A model generated the notes under the pieces. That model ran no database searches. It saw only the letters and a program-made list of their open reading frames with translations, and was not told where the DNA came from. A DNA stretch of 64,000 bases, taken from the NCBI RefSeq assembly GCF_020026925.1, contig NZ_JAIQDW010000009.1:1-64000 (forward strand). Reading direction: 5' to 3'. The position numbers and the translations under genes are program-made. Position 1 is the stretch's first letter. Each line of letters starts with the position of its first letter. This stretch comes from Flavobacterium hibisci. Its GTDB lineage: Bacteria; Bacteroidota; Bacteroidia; Flavobacteriales; Flavobacteriaceae. This document shows, one piece after another, positions 42,086 through 51,465 of the stretch.

Positions 42086-42387
42086 AATATAGAATAACCG
42101 AAGCTGCTTATCGAGATTTAAATGATATTTGGCTTTATACATTTCAAGAATGGTCAGAAATTCAAGCCACTAAATATTTCGAATCCATAATTGAAGAAAT
42201 TGCACTTTTTAGCGAGAATCCTAGTAAGGCAAAGAAATTGGAAATGGTAAATTCAGAGTTTTATTATTTTCGTACATTCTCTCATTATGTATTTTTCAAA
42301 TATGGAGATGAGAAAATCGATATAATTAGAATAACTCCACAAGATGATGGACTTTCCAAAACACTTGAAATAGAGAACGCCCCATAA
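42082..42387 (+). CDS. ParE/RelE-superfamily toxin
   Basis: A 101-residue toxin of a type II toxin-antitoxin pair. MKYRITEAAYRDLNDIWLYT, then QEWSEIQATKYFESI and YYFRTFSHYVFFKYGDEKID are ParE features; members inhibit DNA gyrase. The reading frame is complete and overlaps the antitoxin stop by 4 bp, the standard coupling. As the antitoxin is frameshifted, the toxin may be silent, poorly expressed, or held by the C-terminal antitoxin fragment. Confidence 0.85.
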   Translation: MKYRITEAAYRDLNDIWLYTFQEWSEIQATKYFESIIEEIALFSENPSKAKKLEMVNSEFYYFRTFSHYVFFKYGDEKIDIIRITPQDDGLSKTLEIENAP

Positions 42388-42398
42388 TAACATCTCAT

Positions 42399-43100
42399 CT
42401 AATGACAATCAGGACTCCCCTGTACAAACAAACTCATATTAGAAGGAGAAACATACGGAATTCCTAATCCTAAACCTCTGAGGATAAATAAAACCCCAAT
42501 TATCACAGCGACATAAGGAATTGCTTTTTGAATTTTATTTCGAAAGGGCAGTTTCAGTAAAGAATGCATGTAAACCACAATCGTCATTAAAGGTATAGTT
42601 CCCAATCCGAATAAGAGCATGTATAAGACGCCAAAACCGGCACTTTGCATTGCTATGGCTCCAAATAAAGCTACATATACCATTCCGCAGGGTAGGAAAC
42701 CGTTTAATAATCCAATGGTGAAAAGAGATTTATAGCTTTTGTTTTTAAACTGTTTGCCTAAAGTTGATTTTAGGTTTGAAATCACTTTATAAACCGGTTT
42801 AGAGAAATTGTATTTTGAAAAAATCCTTTCCGGAATCAAAACTGCAGTAATCATCGCCAGACCAATAAAAATAGACATTTTTTGCTGTAATCCGGCCAGG
42901 AAAAAACCTCTTCCCAATAATCCGAAAATTAATCCGATTGTAGCGTAGGCTGTTAGTCTTCCTAAATGGTAGGTAATAATCTGCGTTACTTTTTTAGCTT
43001 CATTTTGATGGTCAACCGGAAGCATCATCGCAATGGGACCGCACATCCCAACGCAATGTAAACTGCTGATAAGTCCTAATATAAAAGCGGAATACAACAT
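42399..43100 (-). CDS. Sulfite exporter TauE/SafE-family protein of the cbb3 cluster (CcoH-like position)
   Basis: A 233-residue membrane protein with about six spans. GLISSLHCVGMCGPIAMMLP carries the HCxxMCGP feature of this family, and LNGFLPCGMVYVAL a second CG pair; these residues may bind copper. In Bacteroidota it regularly ends the cbb3 oxidase cluster and is thought to help copper supply or assembly. Here it is 210 bp from fixH, with an inverted repeat between. Confidence 0.85.
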   Translation of the reverse strand: MLYSAFILGLISSLHCVGMCGPIAMMLPVDHQNEAKKVTQIITYHLGRLTAYATIGLIFGLLGRGFFLAGLQQKMSIFIGLAMITAVLIPERIFSKYNFSKPVYKVISNLKSTLGKQFKNKSYKSLFTIGLLNGFLPCGMVYVALFGAIAMQSAGFGVLYMLLFGLGTIPLMTIVVYMHSLLKLPFRNKIQKAIPYVAVIIGVLFILRGLGLGIPYVSPSNMSLFVQGSPDCH

Positions 43101-43207
43101 TATTTCTTGTTTTTAGCCTCAGATTAAACGGATTTAAAATGATTAATCTGTATTAAATTTGGATTTTTACGGATTTGTTAATCACGTCAATAAGATTTGA
43201 TAAACTT

Positions 43208-43270
43208 ATCATTTCGTAGGAAATCTCTAAACTTTGAATTTACTGTGCGTTGAGATTCCTACGGAATGAC
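43208..43270. repeat. Inverted repeat (TCATTTCGTAGGAAATCTC type) before the TauE/SafE gene
   Basis: ATCATTTCGTAGGAAATCTC (43208-43227) faces GAGATTCCTACGGAATGAC (43252-43270), with one mismatch and one bulge. To its left, 43121-43175 shows GATT at roughly 10-nt steps, a degraded form of the decamer repeat at 10031. Confidence 0.55.
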
Positions 43271-43313
43271 AAGATTGTCTTTAAAACGTTATTCATGATT
43301 TTCATTGAAAACA

Positions 43314-43763
43314 TTAATTAACGTAAATAACCTCTTTCGTCAAATATTTTTTGCCGTCGTACTGCCATTCCATGTTGACATCCCAGCGTCCTTTTACCAA
43401 TTTCTTTTGCGGAATAAGCAAAGATGAATTGGTCAGGGCAATTTGGGTATTGAAATCAAACTTTTTGTTTGAAGGACGATACAGCAAAACGTTTCCTTTT
43501 AGTTTATTGCTTTCGAAAGTTTCCGGAAAAGTGATTTTTACTCCATCTTCAACATATTTAATCGAAGGTTTGTACTGCAAATCATGTGCGTTCTGAATCC
43601 GCGCCATTTCTTCCTGAAAATGTGAATCGTGCTTGTAATATTCTTCAACAACCAAATCGTTGTCGTATTTGCTGTTGGACTGTACTTCAAAAACAAAATA
43701 TAAAATAAAGGTCATAAACAATCCGAATGCTATGACAATTCCTGTTCCCCAATTGATTTTCAT
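43314..43763 (-). CDS. fixH: FixH family protein
   Basis: A 149-residue protein with one N-terminal span (GTGIVIAFGLFMTFILYFVF) and a periplasmic domain (VVEEYYKHDSHFQEEMARIQ, then VLLYRPSNKKFDF and KGRWDVNMEWQYDGKKY). It matches FixH/CcoH, which supports cbb3 assembly, probably with the copper ATPase. It follows ccoG in the cluster, after a 190-bp gap holding an inverted repeat. Confidence 0.88.
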   Translation of the reverse strand: MKINWGTGIVIAFGLFMTFILYFVFEVQSNSKYDNDLVVEEYYKHDSHFQEEMARIQNAHDLQYKPSIKYVEDGVKITFPETFESNKLKGNVLLYRPSNKKFDFNTQIALTNSSLLIPQKKLVKGRWDVNMEWQYDGKKYLTKEVIYVN

Positions 43764-43810
43764 ATTTGTTGATTTTGTTTTGTTATTGTCAAATACTTTA
43801 CGCTTAATTT

Positions 43811-43942
43811 AAACACATAGAGATATAGAATTAAAAAAATACAAAAGGCGTTTCACTCTCATAAAAACACATAGTCTATGTGATAGAAACTAGTTTCTTT
43901 TTATATTCTTTTTTTAATTAAAATCTATGTTTCTATGTGTTT
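43811..43942. repeat. Inverted repeats with CACATAG units between fixH and ccoG
   Basis: AAACACATAGA (43811-43821) faces TCTATGTGTTT (43932-43942), and CACATAGTCTATGTG (43868-43882) is a palindrome between them. No gene lies in this gap. Confidence 0.55.
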
Positions 43943-43957
43943 CATTCTTTTTATTCC

Positions 43958-45376
43958 TTAATTAAAACTTCTCGGTCCTAAGAAATTTGTAGTGGTAGTT
44001 TCGAGTAATTCCTTACCATTGTACACACCAATTTTAACTTTGGTTTTGTCACTTTCCAAAAGGACTTCATTGATTTCGATGAATATGGTGCCCTGTGAAA
44101 TTCCTTCTTTTGCTACTTTAAAATGCTGTTCACCAACTTTGCTGATTTCACCTTTCTGATCAATCAATTCAAAATGGATATCGCTGTAATCTTTCATGGT
44201 CTTATTTACGATTTTATACGTATAAACATTACTGATTTTATCACCTTTGTGCTGAAAAAGCTGTCCCGGCAAACGCAGAATAATCGCTTCGACATTGGTT
44301 CTTAAAAACAACATTCCGACAAAAACACTCAACAAAATAAATAAAACTGCCGTGTACCCTTTCATTCGGGTTGTGAATTTAAAAGGCTCTTTTTTCTCTA
44401 TTTCATCTTCAGAAGCATAACGAATCAATCCTTTTGGAAGACCAACGGACTCCATAATCGAATCGCATTCATCGATGCAGGCGGTACAATTGGTACATTC
44501 TAACTGCGTTCCGTTTCGAATGTCGATTCCCATTGGGCATACATGCACACATTGATGGCAATCGATACAATCGCCTTTTCCGGTTAAAGCCCTGTCTTCT
44601 TTTTTATTGAACTTGGCACGACCCTGCTCTTTTTCGCCACGAACAAAATCATAAGCTACATTTATCGATTTATTGTCTAAAAGTACCCCTTGCAATCTGC
44701 CGTACGGACAGGCAATAATGCAAACCTGCTCGCGGAACCAAACAAAAACAAAATAGAAAACGCCTGTAAAAATCAATAGTGCAGTAAAATTACCTGCTTG
44801 TTCAATCGGTCCTTGTTCCATCATTAAAAACAAGGTATCACTGCCGACTAAATACGCCAGAAAAACATTGGCAATTCCGAAAGAAATCAGGAAGAAAACA
44901 AACCATTTGGTAAGTCTTTTTCGGATTTTCTCTGCGTTCCATTCCTGTCTTGCCAAACGGGATTGTGCACCACGGTCTCCGTCAATCCAATATTCGATTC
45001 GGCGGAAAACCATTTCGAGGAAAATCGTCTGAGGACAAATCCATCCGCAAAATATTCTTCCAAAAACAACGGTAAACAAAATGACAAACACAACCCCAAC
45101 GAGCATCGAAATCACAAAAAGGTAAAAATCCTGTGGCCAGAAAGGGAATCCAAAAATATTGAAACGGCGTTCCATGATATTGAACATCATGAATTGGTTA
45201 CCATTAATTTTTATAAACGGATTGGCAATTAAAATCGCCAATAAAACATAACTGACTATTTTGCGATACTCGTAAAACTTACCAGACGGTTTTTTAGGAA
45301 AAATAAACTTTCGTTTTCCGCCTTCATCAATGGTTCCGATGGTATCTCTAAAAGTTTCGTCTGGTAAATTTGACAT
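43958..45376 (-). CDS. ccoG: Cytochrome c oxidase accessory protein CcoG
   Basis: A 472-residue polyferredoxin-like membrane protein. About five spans, VFGRIFCGWICPQTIF, then CIIACPYGRLQGVLLD, and two ferredoxin-type clusters CIDCHQCVHVCPMGI and CTNCTACIDECDSI are visible, followed by a periplasmic Ig-like C-terminus. CcoG is a cupric reductase that supplies copper for cbb3 oxidase. It lies 36 bp after ccoP. Confidence 0.94.
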   Translation of the reverse strand: MSNLPDETFRDTIGTIDEGGKRKFIFPKKPSGKFYEYRKIVSYVLLAILIANPFIKINGNQFMMFNIMERRFNIFGFPFWPQDFYLFVISMLVGVVFVILFTVVFGRIFCGWICPQTIFLEMVFRRIEYWIDGDRGAQSRLARQEWNAEKIRKRLTKWFVFFLISFGIANVFLAYLVGSDTLFLMMEQGPIEQAGNFTALLIFTGVFYFVFVWFREQVCIIACPYGRLQGVLLDNKSINVAYDFVRGEKEQGRAKFNKKEDRALTGKGDCIDCHQCVHVCPMGIDIRNGTQLECTNCTACIDECDSIMESVGLPKGLIRYASEDEIEKKEPFKFTTRMKGYTAVLFILLSVFVGMLFLRTNVEAIILRLPGQLFQHKGDKISNVYTYKIVNKTMKDYSDIHFELIDQKGEISKVGEQHFKVAKEGISQGTIFIEINEVLLESDKTKVKIGVYNGKELLETTTTNFLGPRSFN

Positions 45377-45412
45377 GGTATTTATTTTTTAAACTGCTGT
45401 ATTAACTCTTGT

Positions 45413-46324
45413 TTATTTTGCTGCGGCATCATTTTTTGGAGCACTTTCGTCTACCCAAACTTCACCTTCAGCTTCTTTTGCGTCTTTAGGATTACTTCCC
45501 TGTAAAGACAAAATATAACTTGCTACTTTTTGAATCTCTTTTGGTTTCATACCGTTCGTTTTCCATGAAACCATTCCTTTTCCGTCACGTCCGCCATTCG
45601 TAATGGTATGGAAGACATTTTTGATTCCTCCACCTAAAATCCAATGATCATCTGTTAAGTTTGGACCAATCTGCCCTCCGGCATCTGCTCTGTGGCAGGC
45701 TGCGCAATTCGTAGTAAAAATTTCTTTTCCGGCGGCCAGACTTGCATCATCAGTAAGTAGCACTACTGTTTTTTCGTCCATCAGATCCGGAGCGGTTTTT
45801 AGGTATTCTTCTACCTCAATTTTTGCCTGCGCCATTTCTTTCTTCAATTCCATTTCCTGATTGTCTCCGCCAAAAACATCAAAATAAAAGACATACACGA
45901 CGCCAAAGATGATACAGATATAGAATAAATACACCCACCATGGCGGTAAATTATTATCTAATTCTTTGATGCCGTCATAATCATGATCCATCAACAGGTC
46001 GCCTTCTTTTTCAATTGGTTCTGTTTTCGTAAGTTTGTGCATCAGGTTCTTAAACCAGATACTTTCCTTGAAACTCAGACTTTCTTCGTACGCCAGCTTT
46101 TCTTTTTCTTCCGGAGATAATAATTGATACATGACGCGATTTACAGCATGAAGTGTAATTTCGATCGCAATCAGAATAAACAAAAAGACAAATAAAAAAA
46201 CTGAAACCATTGGATATTTGATAAAGGCAGGTCTGTCGCCTGAGTCTATAAAATATTCCATCAAAGCAAATACGATGAAGAAAACCAACGGCAATCTGAC
46301 ATATACTGGGAAAAACTTTTTCAT
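45413..46324 (-). CDS. ccoP: cbb3 oxidase subunit III (CcoP-like), mono-haem
   Basis: A 303-residue protein with three N-terminal spans, including the typical DGIKELDNNLPPWWVYLFYI segment, and a single c-type haem site CAACHRADAGGQIGPNLTDD. Proteobacterial CcoP has two haem sites; only one CxxCH is present here, as is usual in Bacteroidota. A charged tail (about 30 residues) follows. It is 2 bp after ccoQ and before ccoG. Confidence 0.92.
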   Translation of the reverse strand: MKKFFPVYVRLPLVFFIVFALMEYFIDSGDRPAFIKYPMVSVFLFVFLFILIAIEITLHAVNRVMYQLLSPEEKEKLAYEESLSFKESIWFKNLMHKLTKTEPIEKEGDLLMDHDYDGIKELDNNLPPWWVYLFYICIIFGVVYVFYFDVFGGDNQEMELKKEMAQAKIEVEEYLKTAPDLMDEKTVVLLTDDASLAAGKEIFTTNCAACHRADAGGQIGPNLTDDHWILGGGIKNVFHTITNGGRDGKGMVSWKTNGMKPKEIQKVASYILSLQGSNPKDAKEAEGEVWVDESAPKNDAAAK

Positions 46325-46325
46325 T

Positions 46326-46520
46326 TTAATTATCTTTTGAAATTATAATAGTTCCCTCTTCGAGAGGAATTTGACTCATCTCCCTGATTTTATCTTTTGT
46401 GTATGAAAACACCCAAAAACCTAATCCCACAAAAAAGATGAAGAAAATCAGAAGGGAAAGAATCGGGTAAATTTCTATACCCGATATCGTTTCCATATTG
46501 TGTTTTATCTGTTCAAACAT
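46326..46520 (-). CDS. ccoQ: CcoQ-like small cbb3 oxidase subunit
   Basis: A 64-residue protein with one span (IYPILSLLIFFIFFVGLGFW) and a polar C-terminus (SYTKDKIREMSQIPLEEG). Its position between ccoNO and ccoP, with gaps of 7 and 1 bp, and its shape identify it as the FixQ/CcoQ-type subunit that stabilises the complex. Confidence 0.85.
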   Translation of the reverse strand: MFEQIKHNMETISGIEIYPILSLLIFFIFFVGLGFWVFSYTKDKIREMSQIPLEEGTIIISKDN

Positions 46521-46527
46521 AATGCTG

Positions 46528-48714
46528 TTATTTTGAAGTTTCTTTTACTTTAATATCAGTTCCAAGCCTTTGTATATAAGCAATCAGGGCTACAATTTCT
46601 CTTTCGTTCATAGGAACAAATTTCTCTCCTTTTGCAGCGGCTTTTTTCCTGCTATCCTCATAACTTTTCACATAGTCAGGGTCATTTTCTAAACTTTTTT
46701 CAATTGCAAGAGCCTGAGTTCTCAAGGTTTTCTGAGCATTGGCAACTTCTGCTTCTGAATAAGGAACCCCAAGCGTAACCATAACTTTCATCTTCTTTTC
46801 GATTAAGGAAATATCCAATGGTTTGTTATCAAACAGCCATTTATAACCCGGCATAATTGATCCTGCAGATGTACTTTGTGGATTCCACATGTGGTTAAAG
46901 TGCCAGTTGTCATTGTACTTGCCACCTACTCGCTGCAAATCAGGACCTGTACGTTTTGATCCCCATAAGAATGGATGATCGTATACAAATTCTCCTGCTT
47001 TGGCCTGAGGACCGTAACGTTCTACCTCGCTTCTAAACGGACGAACCGATTGTGAGTGACAGCCCACACAGCCTTCACGAATGTACAAATCACGTCCTTC
47101 CAACTCTAACGGTGTGTATGGTTTTACACTTGAAATGGTTGGAATATTCGATTTCACCATAATAGTTGGTACAATCTGAATAATACCCCCAATTAAAATG
47201 GCAATCGTAGCCAAAATGGATAACTGAATCGGTTTTCTTTCTAACCAGGAATGGAATTTTTCTCCACTGATTCTGCCGCTTTTAATGGTCTGTAATGCAG
47301 GAGCCTGAGCTAATTCGTCTTCTACAGGCTGCCCCGCTCTGACAGTCATTATAATATTGTAAACTAAAGTCAGCATTCCGATTAAGTACAAACTACCACC
47401 GATAGCTCTCATCCAGTACAATGGCATAATGGCTGTAACAGTTTCAAGGAAGTTTCCGTAAGTTAATGTCCCATCCGGGTTAAACTGTTTCCACATAGAT
47501 GCCTGCTGAAAACCGGCTACGTACATTGGTAAAGCATACAAGATGATTCCTAAAGTTCCAATCCAGAAATGGAAATTGGCTAATTTAGTAGAGAACAATG
47601 TGCTTTTTGTCATTCGCGGAATCAGCCAGTAAATAATACCGAAAGACATGAATCCGTTCCAGGCCAAAGCCCCTACGTGTACGTGTGCTACGATCCAGTC
47701 TGTATAATGCGCAATAGCGTTTACATTTTTAAAAGAAAGCATTGGACCTTCAAAAGTTGCCATTCCGTAACCTGTAATGGCTACTACAAAGAATTTTAAT
47801 ACCGGTTCTACACGAACTTTATCCCAGGCACCTCTTAAAGTCAACAATCCGTTGATCATACCTCCCCATGACGGAGCAATTAGCATTACAGAAAATGCAA
47901 CCCCTAAATTCTGAGCCCAGTTTGGCAAAGCAGAATACAATAAATGATGTGGTCCTGCCCAGATATAAATGAAAATCAATGACCAAAAGTGAATAATCGA
48001 TAATCGATACGAATAAACCGGTCTATTGGCTACTTTGGGAATAAAGTAATACATCAATCCTAAGAATGGAGTCGTCAGGAAAAATGCAACAGCATTATGT
48101 CCGTACCACCATTGCACCAAAGCATCCTGAACACCAGCGTAAACAGAATAACTTTTTAATCCTGAAACCGGAATTTCGATGTTATTGAAAATATGCAAAA
48201 CCGCAACTGTAACGAATGTCGCAATGTAAAACCAGATAGCTACATACAAATGGCGCTCTCTACGACGAATCATTGTACCTATCATATTGATTCCCATTAC
48301 CACCCAAATTAATGCAATGGCGATATCAATAGGCCATTCCAGTTCAGCATATTCTTTCGAAGAAGTATATCCTAAAGGTAATGTGATGGCTGCAGCAACA
48401 ATAATAAGCTGCCATCCCCAGAAATGAAGGTTACTTAAAAAGTCACTGAACATTCTGGCTTTCAGTAATCTTTGCAGCGAATAATACATTCCCGCAAAAA
48501 AGGCATTCCCAACAAAAGCAAAAATTACAGCGTTGGTGTGCAAAGGCCTTAAACGGCCATAACTAAGCCACGAAATCCCATCGGTCATGTTGGGAAAAAG
48601 GTACATAACCGCCAGGGTCAGCCCCACTAACATACCCACTACTCCAAAAAGGATGGTGGCATAAATGAATTTTTTTACGATTTTGTTGTCGTAGTAAAAT
48701 TGTTCCATTTCCAT
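46528..48714 (-). CDS. ccoN: Fused cbb3 oxidase subunits I and II (CcoN-CcoO)
   Basis: A 728-residue fusion. The first about 480 residues are CcoN: twelve spans, with haem/copper ligands in RPLHTNAVIFAFVGNAFFAG, WWYGHNAVAFFLTTPFLGLM and YTDWIVAHVHVGALAWNGF. The C-terminal part is CcoO with one span and the haem c site LYIREGCVGCHSQSVRPFRS, then GPDLQRVGGKY and MPGYKWL. Subunits I and II are separate genes in Proteobacteria; the fusion is standard in Bacteroidota. It is the second gene of the operon, 2 bp after ccoS. Confidence 0.95.
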   Translation of the reverse strand: MEMEQFYYDNKIVKKFIYATILFGVVGMLVGLTLAVMYLFPNMTDGISWLSYGRLRPLHTNAVIFAFVGNAFFAGMYYSLQRLLKARMFSDFLSNLHFWGWQLIIVAAAITLPLGYTSSKEYAELEWPIDIAIALIWVVMGINMIGTMIRRRERHLYVAIWFYIATFVTVAVLHIFNNIEIPVSGLKSYSVYAGVQDALVQWWYGHNAVAFFLTTPFLGLMYYFIPKVANRPVYSYRLSIIHFWSLIFIYIWAGPHHLLYSALPNWAQNLGVAFSVMLIAPSWGGMINGLLTLRGAWDKVRVEPVLKFFVVAITGYGMATFEGPMLSFKNVNAIAHYTDWIVAHVHVGALAWNGFMSFGIIYWLIPRMTKSTLFSTKLANFHFWIGTLGIILYALPMYVAGFQQASMWKQFNPDGTLTYGNFLETVTAIMPLYWMRAIGGSLYLIGMLTLVYNIIMTVRAGQPVEDELAQAPALQTIKSGRISGEKFHSWLERKPIQLSILATIAILIGGIIQIVPTIMVKSNIPTISSVKPYTPLELEGRDLYIREGCVGCHSQSVRPFRSEVERYGPQAKAGEFVYDHPFLWGSKRTGPDLQRVGGKYNDNWHFNHMWNPQSTSAGSIMPGYKWLFDNKPLDISLIEKKMKVMVTLGVPYSEAEVANAQKTLRTQALAIEKSLENDPDYVKSYEDSRKKAAAKGEKFVPMNEREIVALIAYIQRLGTDIKVKETSK

Positions 48715-48716
48715 AA

Positions 48717-48908
48717 TTAAACTTGTTTTTCTTCTGTTGGTAAATTATTATTTTGAGAGGTAATTTTGGTTTCATCATCGAAGAGGATTCTGACCGAGGG
48801 CGTGTAATCATCATCATATTGCCCGGATTTTACAGCAGCTATAAAGGCAATAAAAAAACAGATTGCAACAAAAATACTTACTGAAATTAATAGATAAATA
48901 ACACTCAT
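48717..48908 (-). CDS. ccoS: Cbb3 oxidase maturation protein CcoS
   Basis: A 63-residue protein with one N-terminal span (VIYLLISVSIFVAICFFIAF), then VKSGQYDDDYTPSVRILFDD, the CcoS signature. CcoS is needed for cofactor insertion into CcoN. It is the first gene of the cbb3 operon, 51 bp downstream of an Fnr-type box. Confidence 0.92.
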   Translation of the reverse strand: MSVIYLLISVSIFVAICFFIAFIAAVKSGQYDDDYTPSVRILFDDETKITSQNNNLPTEEKQV

Positions 48909-48958
48909 ATCCTTAAATTTTATACTAACAAAATTATAGCCTTGATACCTGATAAAAC

Positions 48959-48972
48959 ATGATATTTATCAT
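48959..48972. promoter_or_regulatory. Fnr-type box upstream of the cbb3 operon
   Basis: ATGATATTTATCAT, identical to the site before hemN, 51-64 bp before the ccoS ATG. The neighbouring fixI stop is at 49017, so the box lies in the only promoter space for the operon. Confidence 0.8.
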
Positions 48973-49016
48973 AGTCAAAAACGTATGTTAAATTCATAAA
49001 CAGGCAATTTAAAAAC

Positions 49017-51413
49017 TTATGATTTATATAATTTTAAATTACTACTGCTGAAATAGTTAGACATCAAAGTCACAAAACTTACAATCGTAATTGTACTTAA
49101 TGGCATAATAATCGCAGCAACCAGCGGAAGCAGATTGCCTGTAACAGCAAATAAAAGCCCGACTACGTTATAAATAAGTGATAAACAAAAACTCATTTTG
49201 ATAATCCTGATCGATTTGTGGGATAATTTTAAAAAGTAATTTAGTCGCGAAAATTCACCTGCATCCAGTATTGCATCGCAAGCCGGAGAAAACACATTGA
49301 CATTCTCTGAAATAGAAATCCCAACGTTACTTTGGGCTAAAGCACCAGCATCATTCAGTCCATCGCCTACCATCATTACATTGTGCCCGCTTTCTTGTAG
49401 TTTTCTAATAAATTCCAGCTTCTGTTCCGGTTTCTGATTAAAGATAAGTTCGGTATCTTTTGGCAGAATAGCTTCCAGATTAGCTCTTTCACCATCATTA
49501 TCACCGGAAAGAACTTTTATTTCATAATTTTTATTCAGAGTATTAAATAACGTTCCGAGACCATCTCTATACTGATTCTGAAAATTGAATCGCCCGTAAT
49601 ATACCTCATCAATCTTAATATGAAGTGCTGTTTTTTCTATTTCATTACTATGATTAGCACTTTCAACAAATGAAGCCGAACCAATTTTGATTGTTTTATT
49701 TTCAAAAGAAGCCAAAATACCTTTTCCGGTAATTTCCTCAAATGCATCAATTTTAATTCTTTTTACTTCCGGCAGAAAATCATACAACATTCTGCTCAAA
49801 GGGTGATTCGATGCCCGAAGCACATTTTTAATCAACACATAATCTTCATCAGAAAGTGTATTTCCTTCATAAGCTATATTTGATTTTTTGTTGGTCGTAA
49901 TCGTTCCGGTCTTATCAAAAACAATGGTATCAACTTTTGCAAGCTGTTCAATTACCAAAGCATTTTTAAGATACATTTTTTGTTTTCCCATAATTCTGAG
50001 AATATTCCCAAAAGTAAACGGAGCTGTAAGTGCCAGTGCACAAGGACAGGCGACAATTAAAACTGCTGTAAAAACATTAAAAGCTGTATTTGCATCAATA
50101 AATATCCAGTAACCAAAACCAGCAAATGCAATAAGCAGTAAGATTGGGGTGAAATACCGGCTTATTGCATCTGTTATGGTTTTATGCTTTTGATCTACTT
50201 TTTTCTGAAAAATCTCATTGCTCCAAAGCTGCGTCAGATAACTTTGTGAAACCGAATGCAGGACTTCCATTTCGATTACTTTTCCAATTTGTTTTCCGCC
50301 GGCAAAAACTTTGTCACCTGATTTTTTAGTAATAGGAACTGCTTCTCCGGTAACGAAACTATAATCTATTTCGGCTTTTTCGCTAATAAGGATTCCATCA
50401 ACCGGAATCAATTCCTGATTTCGGATTAATAACCTGTTTCCTTTTAAAACATCATAAATCGGCACACTTTCTTCAGATGTATTGGGATTGATTCGGGTAA
50501 CAGCGATTGGAAAATAGGATTTAAAATCCCTTTCAAAACTCAGAAAACTGTAGGTCTTAGTCTGAAACATTTTACCCAGCAGCATAAAGAAAACCAGACT
50601 CGCCAGACTATCAAAAAATCCCGGCCCATGATCCATCAACATGTCATAAGAACTGCGGATAAACATCACTATAATTCCAAGTGCAATCGGGATATCAATA
50701 TTTAACATCTTCGTTTTAATACTGTGATAGGCTGAAATATAATAACCACTCGCAGAGTAGATAAAACTTGGCAATGCCAAAAGAAAAATCAAAAGCCTGA
50801 AGAAAGGTTTATAGCTGTCCAGCCAAAATTCCTTCATTTCAAAATATTCCGGAAATGACAATAGCATTATATTTCCAAAACAGAAAAAAGCAACACCCAA
50901 TTTATAAGTAAGACTTCGGTCGACCTTAGTTTTTCCAGTTTCGTAATTTTCTAAACTGATATAAGGTTCGTAACCAATTGAACTTAACAAATAGACAATT
51001 GATTTTAAAGAAACTGTTTCAGAGTTAAACGTGATTCTAACTTTTTTCTCAGGAAAATTAACCTGCGACATACTGATTCCTGGCTGCAACCGATTAAGGT
51101 TTTCAAGCAGCCAGATACATGAACTGCAGTGAATATGCGGAATATTCAAAGATACAATTGAAGTATAACCTTCCTGAAATTCCAAAACTTTAGAGATGAT
51201 GACTTCATTGTCTAAAAAGTCATATTTTCCCTGAATGTCCTGCGGAGTAGCACCTGGCGAGTTTTCAAAATCATAATAGCAGGTTAGATCATTAAGACTA
51301 AAAATTTCGTAAACTGTTTTACAGCCTGTACAACAAAATTTTTTTTCATCAAAATTGATTACCTCATTTTTAGGAATTGTAAGTCCACAATGAAAACAAC
51401 TCTGCCCGCTCAT
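49017..51413 (-). CDS. Copper P1B-type ATPase of the cbb3 locus (FixI/CcoI)
   Basis: A 798-residue heavy-metal pump. An N-terminal cysteine cluster (SCFHCGLTIPKN, then CCTGCKTVY) leads to a metal-binding domain (HCSSCIWLLENL), then eight spans, the phosphatase loop VTGEAVPITKKSG, the ion-path CPC in IVACPCALALTAP, the phosphorylated aspartate in VFDKTGTITTNK, and the hinge GDGLNDAGALAQS. The double-cysteine N-terminus is typical of CcoI, which exports copper for oxidase assembly. It is transcribed in the same direction as ccoS, but as a separate unit with its own Fnr-type box. Confidence 0.95.
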   Translation of the reverse strand: MSGQSCFHCGLTIPKNEVINFDEKKFCCTGCKTVYEIFSLNDLTCYYDFENSPGATPQDIQGKYDFLDNEVIISKVLEFQEGYTSIVSLNIPHIHCSSCIWLLENLNRLQPGISMSQVNFPEKKVRITFNSETVSLKSIVYLLSSIGYEPYISLENYETGKTKVDRSLTYKLGVAFFCFGNIMLLSFPEYFEMKEFWLDSYKPFFRLLIFLLALPSFIYSASGYYISAYHSIKTKMLNIDIPIALGIIVMFIRSSYDMLMDHGPGFFDSLASLVFFMLLGKMFQTKTYSFLSFERDFKSYFPIAVTRINPNTSEESVPIYDVLKGNRLLIRNQELIPVDGILISEKAEIDYSFVTGEAVPITKKSGDKVFAGGKQIGKVIEMEVLHSVSQSYLTQLWSNEIFQKKVDQKHKTITDAISRYFTPILLLIAFAGFGYWIFIDANTAFNVFTAVLIVACPCALALTAPFTFGNILRIMGKQKMYLKNALVIEQLAKVDTIVFDKTGTITTNKKSNIAYEGNTLSDEDYVLIKNVLRASNHPLSRMLYDFLPEVKRIKIDAFEEITGKGILASFENKTIKIGSASFVESANHSNEIEKTALHIKIDEVYYGRFNFQNQYRDGLGTLFNTLNKNYEIKVLSGDNDGERANLEAILPKDTELIFNQKPEQKLEFIRKLQESGHNVMMVGDGLNDAGALAQSNVGISISENVNVFSPACDAILDAGEFSRLNYFLKLSHKSIRIIKMSFCLSLIYNVVGLLFAVTGNLLPLVAAIIMPLSTITIVSFVTLMSNYFSSSNLKLYKS

Positions 51414-51465
51414 AATTTGTTTGTTTTATTGCAGCAAATATTCAAAATAATAAGACTCTATAAAT

